Source: Marinilactibacillus sp. Marseille-P9653
GTDB lineage: Bacteria; Bacillota; Bacilli; Lactobacillales; Carnobacteriaceae_A
Assembly: GCF_916618885.1 (NCBI RefSeq)
Contig: NZ_CAKAKH010000002.1
Location: 186,001-250,000, forward strand
Reading direction: 5' to 3'
DNA: 64,000 bases
Made by a program: the position numbers and the translations under genes. Shown here in pieces: positions 1 through 9,187 of the stretch. Every line of letters starts with the position of its first letter. Positions within the stretch are counted from its first letter, which is position 1. The notes below the pieces were generated by a model. The model searched no databases, was not told where the DNA came from, and worked only from the letters and a program-made list of their open reading frames with translations.

Positions 1-113
1 TTTTCCTCCTTCAATTACGTGAATATTATGAATACTTGTATATTCTATTATAAACTATTCATACTCATTTATAAAAGAAGTTTTGGGAACAAGTTTTCTA
101 CAAATTTAAATTT

Positions 114-155
114 AAAAGGCTATTTAAAGAACCATTACTGTTCAAATAGCCTTTT
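114..155. terminator. Rho-independent terminator, probably bidirectional
   Basis: A perfect 12-bp stem (AAAAGGCTATTT with AAATAGCCTTTT) encloses an 18-nt loop. It lies just downstream of the minus-strand gene ending at 207. The stem is A-rich on one side and T-rich on the other, so it could stop transcription from both directions. Confidence 0.8.
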
Positions 156-206
156 CTATATGTTTATTTTATTAGTTTTGGCAACCGTAATCGTTTTTAA
201 TATAAA

Positions 207-1019
207 TTAAGTATTATTAACTACTAATTTATTCAATCTTTCTACTAACTTCTTGCTCGGGTCTCCATACTGACTTGTGACTTCGATGTATCTTTCCAAT
301 ATTTTAACTTCTTTATCTGATTGCTTTTCTTTTCTATAAAGTATAGCCAATTGCTCATAATAAAAGGGTGGTATCCCTGCTTGGTTGATTGCCGATTCGG
401 ATTCTACAACTAGTACCAATTCGTTTAACAAGTTTATGGCTTCTTGGTTTTTCTTTTCTCTTTTCAATTGTTTGATCTGATCCACATACTCTGTGTAATG
501 TTTTCCACAATAGTATCCTATTTCTTCAGAGCGATCATTGATATTAAACGAAGAATCTATAGGGACATTATCCATCTTAGCTATACTAGTATACTCTTCT
601 TCTATCGCTTTACGTTTAAATACTTTATTAGCCAGATATCCCATAACGATCGCAAATACAAAACCACTTAAACTACCACTAAAAAATCCTACAAAAGCTA
701 AGGTCACCAAGATCCAGAAAAGTAACGTATCGTGATTACTTTTACCTTTTAGTTTAGTTGTTGTTTTTTTATATGATTGAATTGGTTTTTTTATAGCTTT
801 TTTATTTGAATGCTTCTTAGGAGCAAGTACTTTTCTAGTATCAAAAGTCGTCGCATGATAGATTTTATTTTTTGCTGCTCTTTTGGGATCTTTTACCCAT
901 CCAGCACCTTTTTTACCATAAGTAGGGTTAATTGATTTTTTAATAGCTCTCTTCGCTTTACCAGTTGTCTTGGCTTTGATCGATCTCTTTATACTAGGTT
1001 TTCTGGGTTTTATTTTCAT
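207..1019 (-). CDS. Hypothetical membrane protein with basic N-terminal tail
   Basis: This 270-residue protein has three visible parts. Residues 1-95 are extremely Lys/Arg-rich and contain a NPTYGKKGAGW-DPKRAAKNKIY block of the kind seen in uncharacterised Firmicutes proteins. Residues about 98-135 form a hydrophobic segment of one or two membrane passes. The C-terminal 130 residues are charged and helical, with a TPR-like feel but no clear repeat. The basic tail could bind nucleic acid or acidic lipids; that is inference. The start codon follows GGCGAG almost directly, so the exact start is uncertain. I do not recognise a function. Confidence 0.6.
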   Translation of the reverse strand: MKIKPRKPSIKRSIKAKTTGKAKRAIKKSINPTYGKKGAGWVKDPKRAAKNKIYHATTFDTRKVLAPKKHSNKKAIKKPIQSYKKTTTKLKGKSNHDTLLFWILVTLAFVGFFSGSLSGFVFAIVMGYLANKVFKRKAIEEEYTSIAKMDNVPIDSSFNINDRSEEIGYYCGKHYTEYVDQIKQLKREKKNQEAINLLNELVLVVESESAINQAGIPPFYYEQLAILYRKEKQSDKEVKILERYIEVTSQYGDPSKKLVERLNKLVVNNT

Positions 1020-1086
1020 CTCGCCACATTCTTTCTTGAGAATATACAGTTCTATACAATATTGGTTTATTTAATGATTTAGATAT

Positions 1087-1161
1087 TTAGTCTAACGCCC
1101 AAATTTCTCCAGTAACGTATTCATATACTTTTACTCGTTTCTCATTAAATTTTCTAATCAT
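1087..1161 (-). pseudogene. C-terminal relic of a third DUF5050-like gene
   Basis: Reading the minus strand gives a 24-residue open frame ending ...KRVKVYEYVTGEIWALD. The intact DUF5050-like protein at 1684-3141 ends with RPRVYEYSTGEVRFME, so this looks like the last 20 or so codons of another copy. The rest is absent: the nuclease-like reading frame at 1175-1606 sits where the upstream part should be. The match is short but falls at the right end and on the right strand. It suggests that a third copy of the family once stood here and was truncated. Confidence 0.5.
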
Positions 1162-1174
1162 AGGCTTGTTTTTT

Positions 1175-1606
1175 TTAGATGAAATCCAGGAAATTCTTCA
1201 AGACTACCCTATCATGATCTGAATCTCTTTTTAATTTCCCAAGTTTTTTATGTGCTAAATCAAAGTATGATATAACAAGAAGGTCAACTTTATTATCCAA
1301 AGCCCATTGCTCTTTGCGTAAATCGTAAAGCCTTCTTTGTTCTCCTCTTGAAACACCGCTTATTGTCATTCGTTTGTCCATAATTCCAACCGGTTGTGAG
1401 TGCTGTTTTTCTCTATATTCAACTATAAGGTTAGCTGCTGGAAAAAAAGCATCTACTGGAAGCTTAACACGTCTTCCACTTTTTCCTGAGTCACCAAGAA
1501 GTGTATCAAACCTCATCTGCCCTTTGTAGTTCTCACCTATAATATCTGCAATTAAATTTAAAACGTATAATTCATCACTTTCTAAACGTTTATTGATGTG
1601 ACTCAC
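1175..1606 (-). CDS. Hypothetical protein with nuclease-like fold features
   Basis: This 143-residue protein begins with GTG. The central part, with a conserved-looking Asp (VDAFFP, about residue 52), a Glu-Tyr-Arg (IVEYREKQHS, about 61-70) and a following helix RRLYDLRKEQWALDNKVDLLVI, resembles the D...E-X-K/R core of PD-(D/E)XK or VSR-like endonucleases. This is inference from pattern, not an identified family. The reading frame stays open upstream of the GTG for more than 20 codons without a good start, so the N-terminus is uncertain or the gene is truncated. It lies inside the DUF5050-like array and may have replaced part of one copy. Confidence 0.5.
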   Translation of the reverse strand: MSHINKRLESDELYVLNLIADIIGENYKGQMRFDTLLGDSGKSGRRVKLPVDAFFPAANLIVEYREKQHSQPVGIMDKRMTISGVSRGEQRRLYDLRKEQWALDNKVDLLVISYFDLAHKKLGKLKRDSDHDRVVLKNFLDFI

Positions 1607-1683
1607 GTCCTTTTGAAATTTATTAAGATTGAGCCATTCTTTATACTGTTTACTTTTTAATAGTTGATTAGTATTTGAATGGG

Positions 1684-3141
1684 CTATTCCATAAATCGAA
1701 CTTCCCCAGTTGAATACTCATACACTCTCGGTCTTCCTGAGGAGCCACTGGATTGTAATAGGACGCCGTTTTCTGTTGTGGCGAAGTTTGTGATGTTGGT
1801 TGCGGTGAAGAGTTTTTCGCTTTCTTTTCCTTCGTGATCGGTCAGGTAGACGCCGTTTTCGGTATTGGTTAGGTCTGACTGGTAGATGGAATAAAAGATT
1901 CCTTGATCTGTGATGGTGTAGTTTCGAACGTTTTCGTAGAGGATCTGTTCTGCTTTACCTGAACCATCTACTTTTTTGCGGTAAAGTATGCTGCCGGGAT
2001 CTAGGTAGTAGTAATAGCCTTCCCACTCCAACAGCTTGAAGGTATCTTCGTTTAGCAGTCGTGTTTGATCGCTACCATCTAAACTGAGCTTATCTGTTCG
2101 AAGCGCATGATCTTTTTCATAACTGACCAGGATTTTATCTTCATATACACTGAATTTACTGACGTATTCATTTAAAAGTCTTTTGATTTGCCCACCGTTC
2201 AGATCCATTCTATAAAGGTTACTGTTGTCTTCGTAACTGGTAAAGTAGATCCAGTCATCTTTGATCTGGACTTCTGTCAAAACTTCCATGTCATAAATCG
2301 TTTCCGTTTCTCCACCATCAATTGGCACCCGGATCAATTCATCATAGTTTGTAAAATACAAGTAATCGCCTACGACGTTCAGATTCATTCGGGTAGCCCC
2401 TTGGGAATCTAGTAAAACTTCTCTTTCTTCAAAGTTTTTGTTGGCTTTAATGATTTCATTGTTTTCAATATAAAAGACGAATTCCTCGTTTTCTGCTCCG
2501 AAACCGTTGCTTAAGATGTTTTCAGCGGAATTCCCTAAGAATCCTTCTTCTGGTATTTCTATTTGAACTTCTGCACTAGCAAATGCATTATGATAGAAGA
2601 TTCTCATTTCTCGCCACAAGCCTCCATCTAATAAAATTGGCAAAGAAATCGCAAAGACCGGTAGAATGATACCTGAAACTGTCCAGTTTTTCTTTTTCTC
2701 TATCTTCTTGTCTCCACGTATTTCTTGGAGAAAGACATTTAAGTACTGAAGTGGACCTTCAACGATTACACGACCGTCTGCGTAATTGACGGTTACTTTG
2801 TCGTTTAACAGAAGGTTGAATGGGAAGTCGAATGTAGGCCTGATGACCATACTGTTTGTCGTTCTATCTAGGATTTCCCAGTTTTCAGTGGTCAATAGTC
2901 TTTCGATTCCCTCAAAGGTTGGCAAGGGTTCATTTAATGATTGGTGTTCGTATTTCTCAATCATCAACTTGACGACACTAGTCCATGTAAGGAATAAAGT
3001 TAGCCAATACAGGTTTAGCTCTACATTGAATAACACTTGGTAAAATACGTAGATCATTAAGAATCCAGGTAAGATTAAAAAAAGCGTACTTCTTAGTGCA
3101 ATATCGATCCAATTCCAGTATTGGCTTTTTGTTTTTTTCAT
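1684..3141 (-). CDS. DUF5050-like beta-propeller membrane protein
   Basis: The 485-residue protein has two N-terminal membrane segments (about residues 13-50), a soluble stretch, a third hydrophobic segment (about 153-172) and then an extracytoplasmic C-terminal half. That half contains repeated blades of the type DYLYFTNYDELIRVPIDGGETETI and DDWIYFTSYEDNSNLYRMDLNGG, the signature of DUF5050/YWTD-like beta-propellers. The ribosome-binding site is AAGGAG before ATG at 3141. Its close paralogue lies 35 bp upstream and is broken. The family is uncharacterised; a cell-surface sensing or binding role is a guess from topology. Confidence 0.75.
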   Translation of the reverse strand: MKKTKSQYWNWIDIALRSTLFLILPGFLMIYVFYQVLFNVELNLYWLTLFLTWTSVVKLMIEKYEHQSLNEPLPTFEGIERLLTTENWEILDRTTNSMVIRPTFDFPFNLLLNDKVTVNYADGRVIVEGPLQYLNVFLQEIRGDKKIEKKKNWTVSGIILPVFAISLPILLDGGLWREMRIFYHNAFASAEVQIEIPEEGFLGNSAENILSNGFGAENEEFVFYIENNEIIKANKNFEEREVLLDSQGATRMNLNVVGDYLYFTNYDELIRVPIDGGETETIYDMEVLTEVQIKDDWIYFTSYEDNSNLYRMDLNGGQIKRLLNEYVSKFSVYEDKILVSYEKDHALRTDKLSLDGSDQTRLLNEDTFKLLEWEGYYYYLDPGSILYRKKVDGSGKAEQILYENVRNYTITDQGIFYSIYQSDLTNTENGVYLTDHEGKESEKLFTATNITNFATTENGVLLQSSGSSGRPRVYEYSTGEVRFME

Positions 3142-3175
3142 CTTTTGATGCTCCTTTCACTATTCTCCCAAAGTT

Positions 3176-4626
3176 TTAAGCTTCTATATCTGTGATCTCT
3201 CCTGTTTTTGGGTCTAGTTTTCTGATGGTCGGTTCATGTTGTTGATTCGAAAGATCACGGAGTCTTCGACTTTATTCAGTCCATCAATCAAGTTAGATTT
3301 CACATTGAGTTTTTCTTCGTTTTGTCCATCTAAGTCGATTCTGTACATTCCTGATTGATAAGTTCGGTCAAGTCCGTAGTAGATTCCACTATCAGTGATG
3401 GTAAAGCTTGAAATCAATGCCTTCGTAACCACTTCTGGTTCTGCTGGCTCCGAAATTTTTCTTCGAATCAGTTTTGAATTATCGTTTGTATAATAATAGT
3501 AACCATCCCACTCGATTAAACCAGAGTTGTTTCCGTGAAATAAAACGGTTCGAGATTGATCATTCAAGTCTATTTTTTCAACTGTCTGGCGGTAGTCATA
3601 TTCATCTGCTCCATGACTGAACAGCATATGATCATCGTACAAGGTGAATTCTGTTGCGAACACATCCAAGTACCGTTCAAGATTTTTTCCATCCAGATTC
3701 ATTCGGTAGATATTTGAATGAGCATTTATACTGATGAAGTAAATCCAGTTCCCTTGGATCTGCATGTTATATGGATAATCTATATCGAAAATCGTTTCTT
3801 TGTCTGTTCCATCAAACTGAATTCTTTTGATGGATCTACCATCTACGTAATACAACCAGTCCCCAACAATGTTCAAGTCCCTGTTATCAAAATAGGTACC
3901 TACTTCTGTCAGGTATTCCTTGTTCTGGAAGTCTTTATCTGTTCTAACGATCTAATTGTCATTTTCTACGTAAAAGATGTAGGCTTCACTCTCTACGCCG
4001 ATGCCCGAATTTTTGATATTCTCTACCAAATTACCCTGTGTACGTTCATCGACACCTTCGACTGGTTCGTGAGTCGTTGCGAAGACATTGTGATAAAGGA
4101 CCTTGCTTTCCCAGAGGATGCCTGAATCTAGAAACAAGGGTAAAAATAAGACAAATCCTGAGGCTAGGATTTTGAACCTTGACCACTTTCTGGACCAGAC
4201 TGTTTGATCGCCTTTAAAATGCTCGCTTAATAAGCTGATGTAGTGATTAGGTCCTTCGATGGTGGCTCTTTTATATGTATAGTGAATCGTGATTTGGTCC
4301 GGTATGACAAGACTGAATGGATAATCAAAGCTCGGTCTAATCAAGAGCTGGTCTTGGCGCCTATCCAAAAGCTCCCACTTTCCTTCTTGAATGACGTCTT
4401 CCAGTTCTCTTAGATTTTCCAGCTGTATTTCAATTTTATTTTGTTTGTATTTATCAGTCATCCAGTTTGAAAATAAAAATAGAGATGCAGCCAATTCAAA
4501 GGTAAAGATATTAAGTTCCGTTTTAAATACAAGTCCGTAAAGCACATAGATCAATGCCGTTACTGGTATAAATATAAACACGATTCCCCTAATTGCGATA
4601 TTTAACTCATTTTTAAGTTTCTCCAC
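3176..4626 (-). pseudogene. Broken paralogue of the DUF5050-like membrane protein
   Basis: Two open segments (3952-4626 and 3214-about 3950) are in the same frame and align end to end with the protein at 1684-3141. They are separated by one in-frame TAG at 3952-3954, which falls where the intact copy has Glu (ENNEII against ENDN-stop-IV). Near 3230-3250 the frame also shifts: the last codons (PTIRKLDPKTGEITDIEA, ending with TAA at 3176-3178) read in another frame and match the intact tail RVYEYSTGEVRFME. With one nonsense and one frameshift lesion but otherwise clean sequence, the inactivation looks recent. The N-terminal 224 residues, with the membrane anchor, could still be translated. Confidence 0.8.
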
Positions 4627-4772
4627 ACTTTCTCCCCCTATAGTAAAAGCTGAAAAAAATAGTACGATTTTATCTTTTCTCTATTCTATCAAAAAAGCTT
4701 ACTGTTACGTAACCGCTTTTTGTTTGAAATGTGAACAGAATCGTACTGTTTGTTTCGTCTATAAAATCAGAA

Positions 4773-4818
4773 AGAACCCGAAGCTTTCACATACATGTTG
4801 TGAAGTCTTCGAGTTCTA
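4773..4818 (-). terminator. Rho-independent terminator
   Basis: The arms AGAACCCGAAG and CTTCGAGTTCT pair with one mismatch. The hairpin lies 28 bp downstream of the small membrane protein gene ending at 4846. Confidence 0.7.
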
Positions 4819-4845
4819 TTATGATACTTTTACTTTAAACCTGTT

Positions 4846-5046
4846 CTATTTATGCTTGTTGATATCTTCTTTTACTTTCAAGAAATAAATCAATGTTCCA
4901 ACTGCATATCCTAGTCCTCCGCCGATAAATGTACCAAGTAACATTCGACCAAAAAACAGCCCAATGATTGTTCCACTAATCGCACCTACGACCGTTGCCA
5001 CTAGCATCACTATATTGGTGTACCCGTTATCTCTTGTAGGCATCAT
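4846..5046 (-). CDS. Small membrane protein, glycine-rich, two passes
   Basis: This is a 66-residue protein with two hydrophobic helices rich in Gly and small residues (VVGAISGTIIGLFFGRMLLG and TFIGGGLGYAVGTLIYFL), followed by a charged tail KVKEDINKHK. The Gly spacing recalls glycine-zipper packing. I choose ATG at 5046, which sits 10 bases after GAAGGAG; an upstream TTG at 5052 is too close to that site. It stands alone between two terminators. Function unknown. Confidence 0.6.
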   Translation of the reverse strand: MMPTRDNGYTNIVMLVATVVGAISGTIIGLFFGRMLLGTFIGGGLGYAVGTLIYFLKVKEDINKHK

Positions 5047-5237
5047 GTTCAAGCCGCTCCTTCTCTAACTCAAATCTGTATAGTATAGTTTTGGTTATTA
5101 TAACACCTGCAGATCAAATACAAAAACCGTTATCAATTGATATGAGTATTTGTTTCCTCTATGATTTTATTAGAGGATAAAAGTACCTAAATAGATTCCC
5201 GTGAATAACGTAATTCGAAATAGGAGGTGTAAAACTT

Positions 5238-5411
5238 ATGGATTTTATAAATTATTTTAGTTTACTTTCATTGATACCTTTATTGGTCACGCCACTTATT
5301 GTCATATATTTTGGTGTTATGGTTTACAAAATATCAAGATCACTGGATCGAATTGCAAATTCAGTGGAAAGCAAAGAGTATCGTACATATTCCAATAAAG
5401 AACAGTTATAA
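5238..5411 (+). CDS. 57-residue single-pass membrane protein
   Basis: A short plus-strand gene starts at ATG 5238 with an ideal ribosome-binding site, AGGAGGTG, 7 bases upstream. The product has an N-terminal hydrophobic helix (about residues 7-30, LLSLIPLLVTPLIVIYFGVM) and a short charged cytoplasmic tail with KISRSLDRIANSVESKEYR. It is followed directly by a terminator hairpin, so it is a complete monocistronic unit. No function can be assigned. Confidence 0.65.
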   Translation: MDFINYFSLLSLIPLLVTPLIVIYFGVMVYKISRSLDRIANSVESKEYRTYSNKEQL

Positions 5412-5416
5412 AAAGA

Positions 5417-5448
5417 AAGAGATACCTGAGTGGTGTCTCTTGCTTTTT
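5417..5448 (+). terminator. Rho-independent terminator
   Basis: The stem AAGAGATACC/GGTGTCTCTT has a 5-nt loop and one G-T wobble, followed by GCTTTTT. It ends the 57-residue gene 6 bp upstream. Confidence 0.75.
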
Positions 5449-5523
5449 AAGTTATTAGTAAGATAGAATTCATTCAAACGGGCTACAGAATATCCTAAAA
5501 TGCTATGTAAGTATGTATATCTT

Positions 5524-5688
5524 TTAAGACATAAACAGACTGACGAGGCTTCTACCAAAATCTCGACCCGTTTCATATATAGTCGCAAATATTTCTGAGT
5601 AATTAAATATAAACACAGTTAAAAATAGGGCACTTATTGCAGCCATCAAAACTCGTTTGGGGTTCATTTCTATTCCAAATAGTTTCAT
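5524..5688 (-). CDS. 54-residue small membrane protein
   Basis: ATG at 5688 is preceded by AAAGGAG at a spacing of 9. The product has a short polar start, one hydrophobic helix (VLMAAISALFLTVFIFNY, about residues 13-30) and an amphipathic C-terminal part (ATIYETGRDFGRSLVSLFM). Gene order and spacing do not tie it firmly to the ABC exporter 180 bp upstream, which ends in its own terminator. Function unknown. Confidence 0.55.
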   Translation of the reverse strand: MKLFGIEMNPKRVLMAAISALFLTVFIFNYSEIFATIYETGRDFGRSLVSLFMS

Positions 5689-5815
5689 TGTTCGTACACT
5701 CCTTTCTATTACTATTCAATTTAACTGATAATGCATAGTTAAATATCTTCTATTTTTTCAAACTCTTATAAAACTATACCATTCAAGAAAACAAGCAACA
5801 ATGTTTAATTAAAAC

Positions 5816-5857
5816 AAAAAGTCGTTCAATCGAGTACTACTCCATTGAACGACTTTT
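5816..5857 (-). terminator. Rho-independent terminator of the FtsX-type ABC operon
   Basis: A 14-bp stem (AAAAGTCGTTCAAT with ATTGAACGACTTTT) lies 16 bp after the stop codon of the permease gene at 5873. Confidence 0.85.
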
Positions 5858-5872
5858 CTATTGACTATTCGA

Positions 5873-8479
5873 TTAAATATTCTCTTGTTTCAATCCATCG
5901 ATAATGGTGTCATTTTTGATTTTATTGCTGGAATAGATCATGGCTAGTCCAACAATCACAAACACACTGATGACAGCTATGACGATTGCACCCCAGGGCA
6001 TTTCAAATGCGAATTGGAATCTGGTACGCCATACTCTATAAATTGCGTAAATCATCAGGAAACTGATCGGCAGTCCATAAAGGAGTGCTTTTAATCCATA
6101 GAATATACTTTCCAGTTGAATCATTTTAGTAAAACTTTTCGGTGTCATTCCCATCGATCTCAGCATCGCAAACTCTCTCTTTCTGAGGGAAATGCTTGTG
6201 GAGATCGTATTGAAGATCGTTGCGATACAGATCAAAGTAATCAGAATCACAAAGGCATTTGAGAAAACATAGCCTAAGAGAATAACTTGTTCGCCTCTTT
6301 GTTTGGCTCTTTGTCTATTGTAGATAGAAACCCCCGTGTCTCCTGAGTCTTTTTGAATATCTTCTAATTTATTTTCCAGTAGCTGTGCCTGATTACTTTG
6401 ATAATAGACTGCTCGTTCGATAAATTCATCTTTAACTTGTTCATTATCTACTAGTACATTGAAGACTTCTTCTGAAACAAATACGTTTAACGTACCCAGT
6501 GGAATATTGTTCGAAATGCCTATCGGAGATGTATCTGCTAAAGCCGCAATTTTTAAAGCAGGTAGACTGAAGTAGCTTTCTGTTTCAAGATCGTACATTT
6601 CCGGTACGATTTCGTCATTTACTTCTGCGTTCAACGCTTTTGTTTCGACGATATTTTCTTCGCCATCTTCTGTTAAATATTGGATGGTTTCCTGAACAAT
6701 CATCATTGGATTTTCTGTATTGATCATCGATTCGTATGCCCCACCGTTAGCTGCGGCATAGCTTTTCATCGTTTCAGTGTCTAGTCCATGGATCGTTAGA
6801 CTGTAAGGATATTTCCCGTCTTCTAGCTGCCCATATCCAACAAGTTCTTCAGCGATTTTATCTTCTTCAATCCATGAAGTGCCCGAAATCCAACTGATTG
6901 CTGTGACTTGATCAATTTCATCTAATGCTGTCAGTTTAGAAAGTAGTTCTGGATCTAATGCTTCCTTTCCGCTTCGATTCAAAGTGACAGCAACATCATA
7001 ATTTTCACCCTGCTCCAGTAGTTCATTTGACTTAGCCAAGCTCGATGCAAAATAAGAGATTGTCAGGAATAGTACGACGCTAATACTCAAAGAGAAAACA
7101 ATCGCTCGGTAACCAGAACGGTTTCTTCTAATATTTTTCGAAGCAAGGTCTCCTTCGATCCCAAATAGCTTGCGTACAAGTTTAGGCGTACGAACGGTTT
7201 TATTGGATAACTTGATTGTCTGAGTCTGACGAATCGCTTCAATAGCAGTTACTTCAGAGGCTTTCTTTGCCGGTAAATAGGTTGAAAGAAACAGCGTACT
7301 AATCGAAATAATCAAAGCAATCAAGATTGTCCAAAGAGAAAAGACGACACGTAAACTTTCTGTGGTATCAATTGCTTGTTGAATCAATGAATTGAAGATC
7401 AAAAAGGTCAATGCAATGCCTGTAAAGCCAATGATAATTCCAATTGGTATACTGACCGCTCCGATCAGAGCACCTTCGAAAAAGACTACATTGCGTTTCT
7501 GACGCTTGGTTGCGCCAATACTAGACAACATTCCAAGTTGTCTTGCCCGCTCTGAAACAGAAATCGCAAAGGCATTGTAAATCAGTGATACAGAACCAAT
7601 GACAATGATAACAATCACGATTGCTGACAAACTGATGAGCATATTGCGCGTTCGATCCTGAGAAAGAATGCCATAATACCTGAGTAAATTTCCATGTGAA
7701 CCAACTGCTCCAATACCATTGGTTTCTGCAAATGTTGTAACGTATTCCGGAGAAGATTGATCTAGATGATCCATCACAATATAAGCGTCTGTTTTCTGGT
7801 CACCGGTTATCATCTGTTCATCTTTGTAGGATAAAAATACATAGCCCGGATTCCAGCTATTCTCAAAAAAAGGTGTTTCCATTGTACCCACAATCGTGTA
7901 CACAACGGTTTCTTCGATTGTCAAAGACTCTGTTACGCCATCGAAGTTTACTAGTGCATCTTCTTGCGTTAGGATTCTAGAAGGGTCATCTGATGGTTGT
8001 CTCTGACCCAGTTCCATTTCGATTGTATCGCCAATTTCATAAGTGAAAGCATCTTGATTGCTAATAGAATCAGAGATCAGTAATTCATTTGACTGCGTAG
8101 GTAGTCTGCCTTCTTTTAACTGAATCGGAAAGGTTTCAAAGGCTGTTTTATTGTAATTGCGTACCAGGAAATAAGGACGATCAGGATTTGTGCTACCTTC
8201 AAATTCCGCAAAGCCTTCGTCTTGACTGATCAGAATATCTCTTTGGTTTGGATCTTGTTCGATGGCTTCCAACTGAGTAGCATTGATGTCCGAGTAGGAA
8301 AAGTGCCATTCGCCTTCATTCGCAATCACCTGACGCTGCAAGAGATTCATGAAAGACAAAACTAATGTAATCACGCCCGTGATCATAGCCACTGAAATCA
8401 CGACACCAATCACCGTAATCAAAGAGCGCTTTTTATTTAACCATAATTGTTTTATCGCTAATTTTTGAACGATTGTCAT
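5873..8479 (-). CDS. ABC transporter permease with two FtsX domains
   Basis: This 868-residue permease has an N-terminal membrane helix (about 19-42) followed by a large extracytoplasmic MacB-PCD-like region. A first FtsX block (about 285-410, SLIYNAFAISVSERARQLGMLSSIGATKRQ) follows, then a second membrane/extracytoplasmic unit and a second FtsX block near the C-terminus (FNTISTSISLRKREFAMLRSMGMTPKSF). It pairs with the ATPase at 8476-9159; start and stop overlap by 4 bp (ATGA). Such exporters typically move peptides or lipoproteins, or remove membrane-active compounds, under two-component control. The substrate is unknown. The adjacent regulator and kinase make antimicrobial-peptide response the likeliest role. 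Confidence 0.88.
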   Translation of the reverse strand: MTIVQKLAIKQLWLNKKRSLITVIGVVISVAMITGVITLVLSFMNLLQRQVIANEGEWHFSYSDINATQLEAIEQDPNQRDILISQDEGFAEFEGSTNPDRPYFLVRNYNKTAFETFPIQLKEGRLPTQSNELLISDSISNQDAFTYEIGDTIEMELGQRQPSDDPSRILTQEDALVNFDGVTESLTIEETVVYTIVGTMETPFFENSWNPGYVFLSYKDEQMITGDQKTDAYIVMDHLDQSSPEYVTTFAETNGIGAVGSHGNLLRYYGILSQDRTRNMLISLSAIVIVIIVIGSVSLIYNAFAISVSERARQLGMLSSIGATKRQKRNVVFFEGALIGAVSIPIGIIIGFTGIALTFLIFNSLIQQAIDTTESLRVVFSLWTILIALIISISTLFLSTYLPAKKASEVTAIEAIRQTQTIKLSNKTVRTPKLVRKLFGIEGDLASKNIRRNRSGYRAIVFSLSISVVLFLTISYFASSLAKSNELLEQGENYDVAVTLNRSGKEALDPELLSKLTALDEIDQVTAISWISGTSWIEEDKIAEELVGYGQLEDGKYPYSLTIHGLDTETMKSYAAANGGAYESMINTENPMMIVQETIQYLTEDGEENIVETKALNAEVNDEIVPEMYDLETESYFSLPALKIAALADTSPIGISNNIPLGTLNVFVSEEVFNVLVDNEQVKDEFIERAVYYQSNQAQLLENKLEDIQKDSGDTGVSIYNRQRAKQRGEQVILLGYVFSNAFVILITLICIATIFNTISTSISLRKREFAMLRSMGMTPKSFTKMIQLESIFYGLKALLYGLPISFLMIYAIYRVWRTRFQFAFEMPWGAIVIAVISVFVIVGLAMIYSSNKIKNDTIIDGLKQENI

Positions 8480-9159
8480 GAGCGGATCCTCTCGTCTCTG
8501 ATGACCCGTCCATCCTCGATCGCGATGATCCGATCCGCCATCAACGCAATCTCTTCGTCATGTGTGATCATGACCAATGTCTGGCTGAATGTCTTGTTGA
8601 AATGTTTAAGTAGTGACATAATCTCTTCGCTGTTCTTGCTATCCAGATTCCCTGTGGGCTCATCCGCTAGCATAATCGCCGGGTTACTAACCAAGGCGCG
8701 ACCAATTGAGACGCGCTGCTGCTGACCACCGGATAGTTGATTCGGTAAATGCGTTTGCCTCTCTTCCAACTTAAGTGATTGGATGATTTGCTCAAACTTC
8801 TTCTGGTCTACTTCGTGTCCATCCAACAGCAAGGGCAAGGTCATATTTTCTTTAACATTCAATACCGGAATCAAGTTGAAAAACTGATAAATCAATCCGA
8901 TTTGTCTTCTTCTAAAAATCGCTAATTGCGTCTCATTTAATTCATAAATGCCAGTCTCCTCGATCCATACTTTTCCACTTGTTGGATGATCGACGCCTCC
9001 AAGCATATGCATCAGCGTCGATTTACCGGATCCTGATGCGCCAACGATGGCAACAAATTCTCCTTTTTCAATCGTTAAGGATACATCATCCAGTGCTTTA
9101 ACGGCTGTTTCTCCACTTCCGTATACTTTAGACAGGTTTTCTACTCTTACAATAGCCAT
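8476..9159 (-). CDS. ABC transporter ATP-binding protein, MacB/LolD type
   Basis: This 227-residue ATPase has Walker A GASGSGKST (about 39-47), Q-loop YQFFNLIPVL, signature LSGGQQQR (about 142-149), Walker B IMLADEPTGNLD and a switch His in MITHDEE. These match the MacB/LolD/FtsE class that partners FtsX-type permeases. The gene overlaps the permease by 4 bp. It starts a separate unit 83 bp after the kinase gene; that gap carries a -10 box and a direct repeat typical of an OmpR-class regulator site, so expression is probably induced by the neighbouring response regulator. Confidence 0.92.
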   Translation of the reverse strand: MAIVRVENLSKVYGSGETAVKALDDVSLTIEKGEFVAIVGASGSGKSTLMHMLGGVDHPTSGKVWIEETGIYELNETQLAIFRRRQIGLIYQFFNLIPVLNVKENMTLPLLLDGHEVDQKKFEQIIQSLKLEERQTHLPNQLSGGQQQRVSIGRALVSNPAIMLADEPTGNLDSKNSEEIMSLLKHFNKTFSQTLVMITHDEEIALMADRIIAIEDGRVIRDERIRS

Positions 9160-9187
9160 TTTATACCCTCCTTTAATCTATATATTA

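Noticed and set aside
19-210. 63-residue plus-strand frame
   Set aside because: It runs through a terminator hairpin, has no ribosome-binding site and reads as low-complexity hydrophobic sequence.
5406-5588. 60-residue minus-strand frame
   Set aside because: It overlaps the terminator of the small plus-strand gene and the end of the real 54-residue gene in another frame, with no ribosome-binding site.
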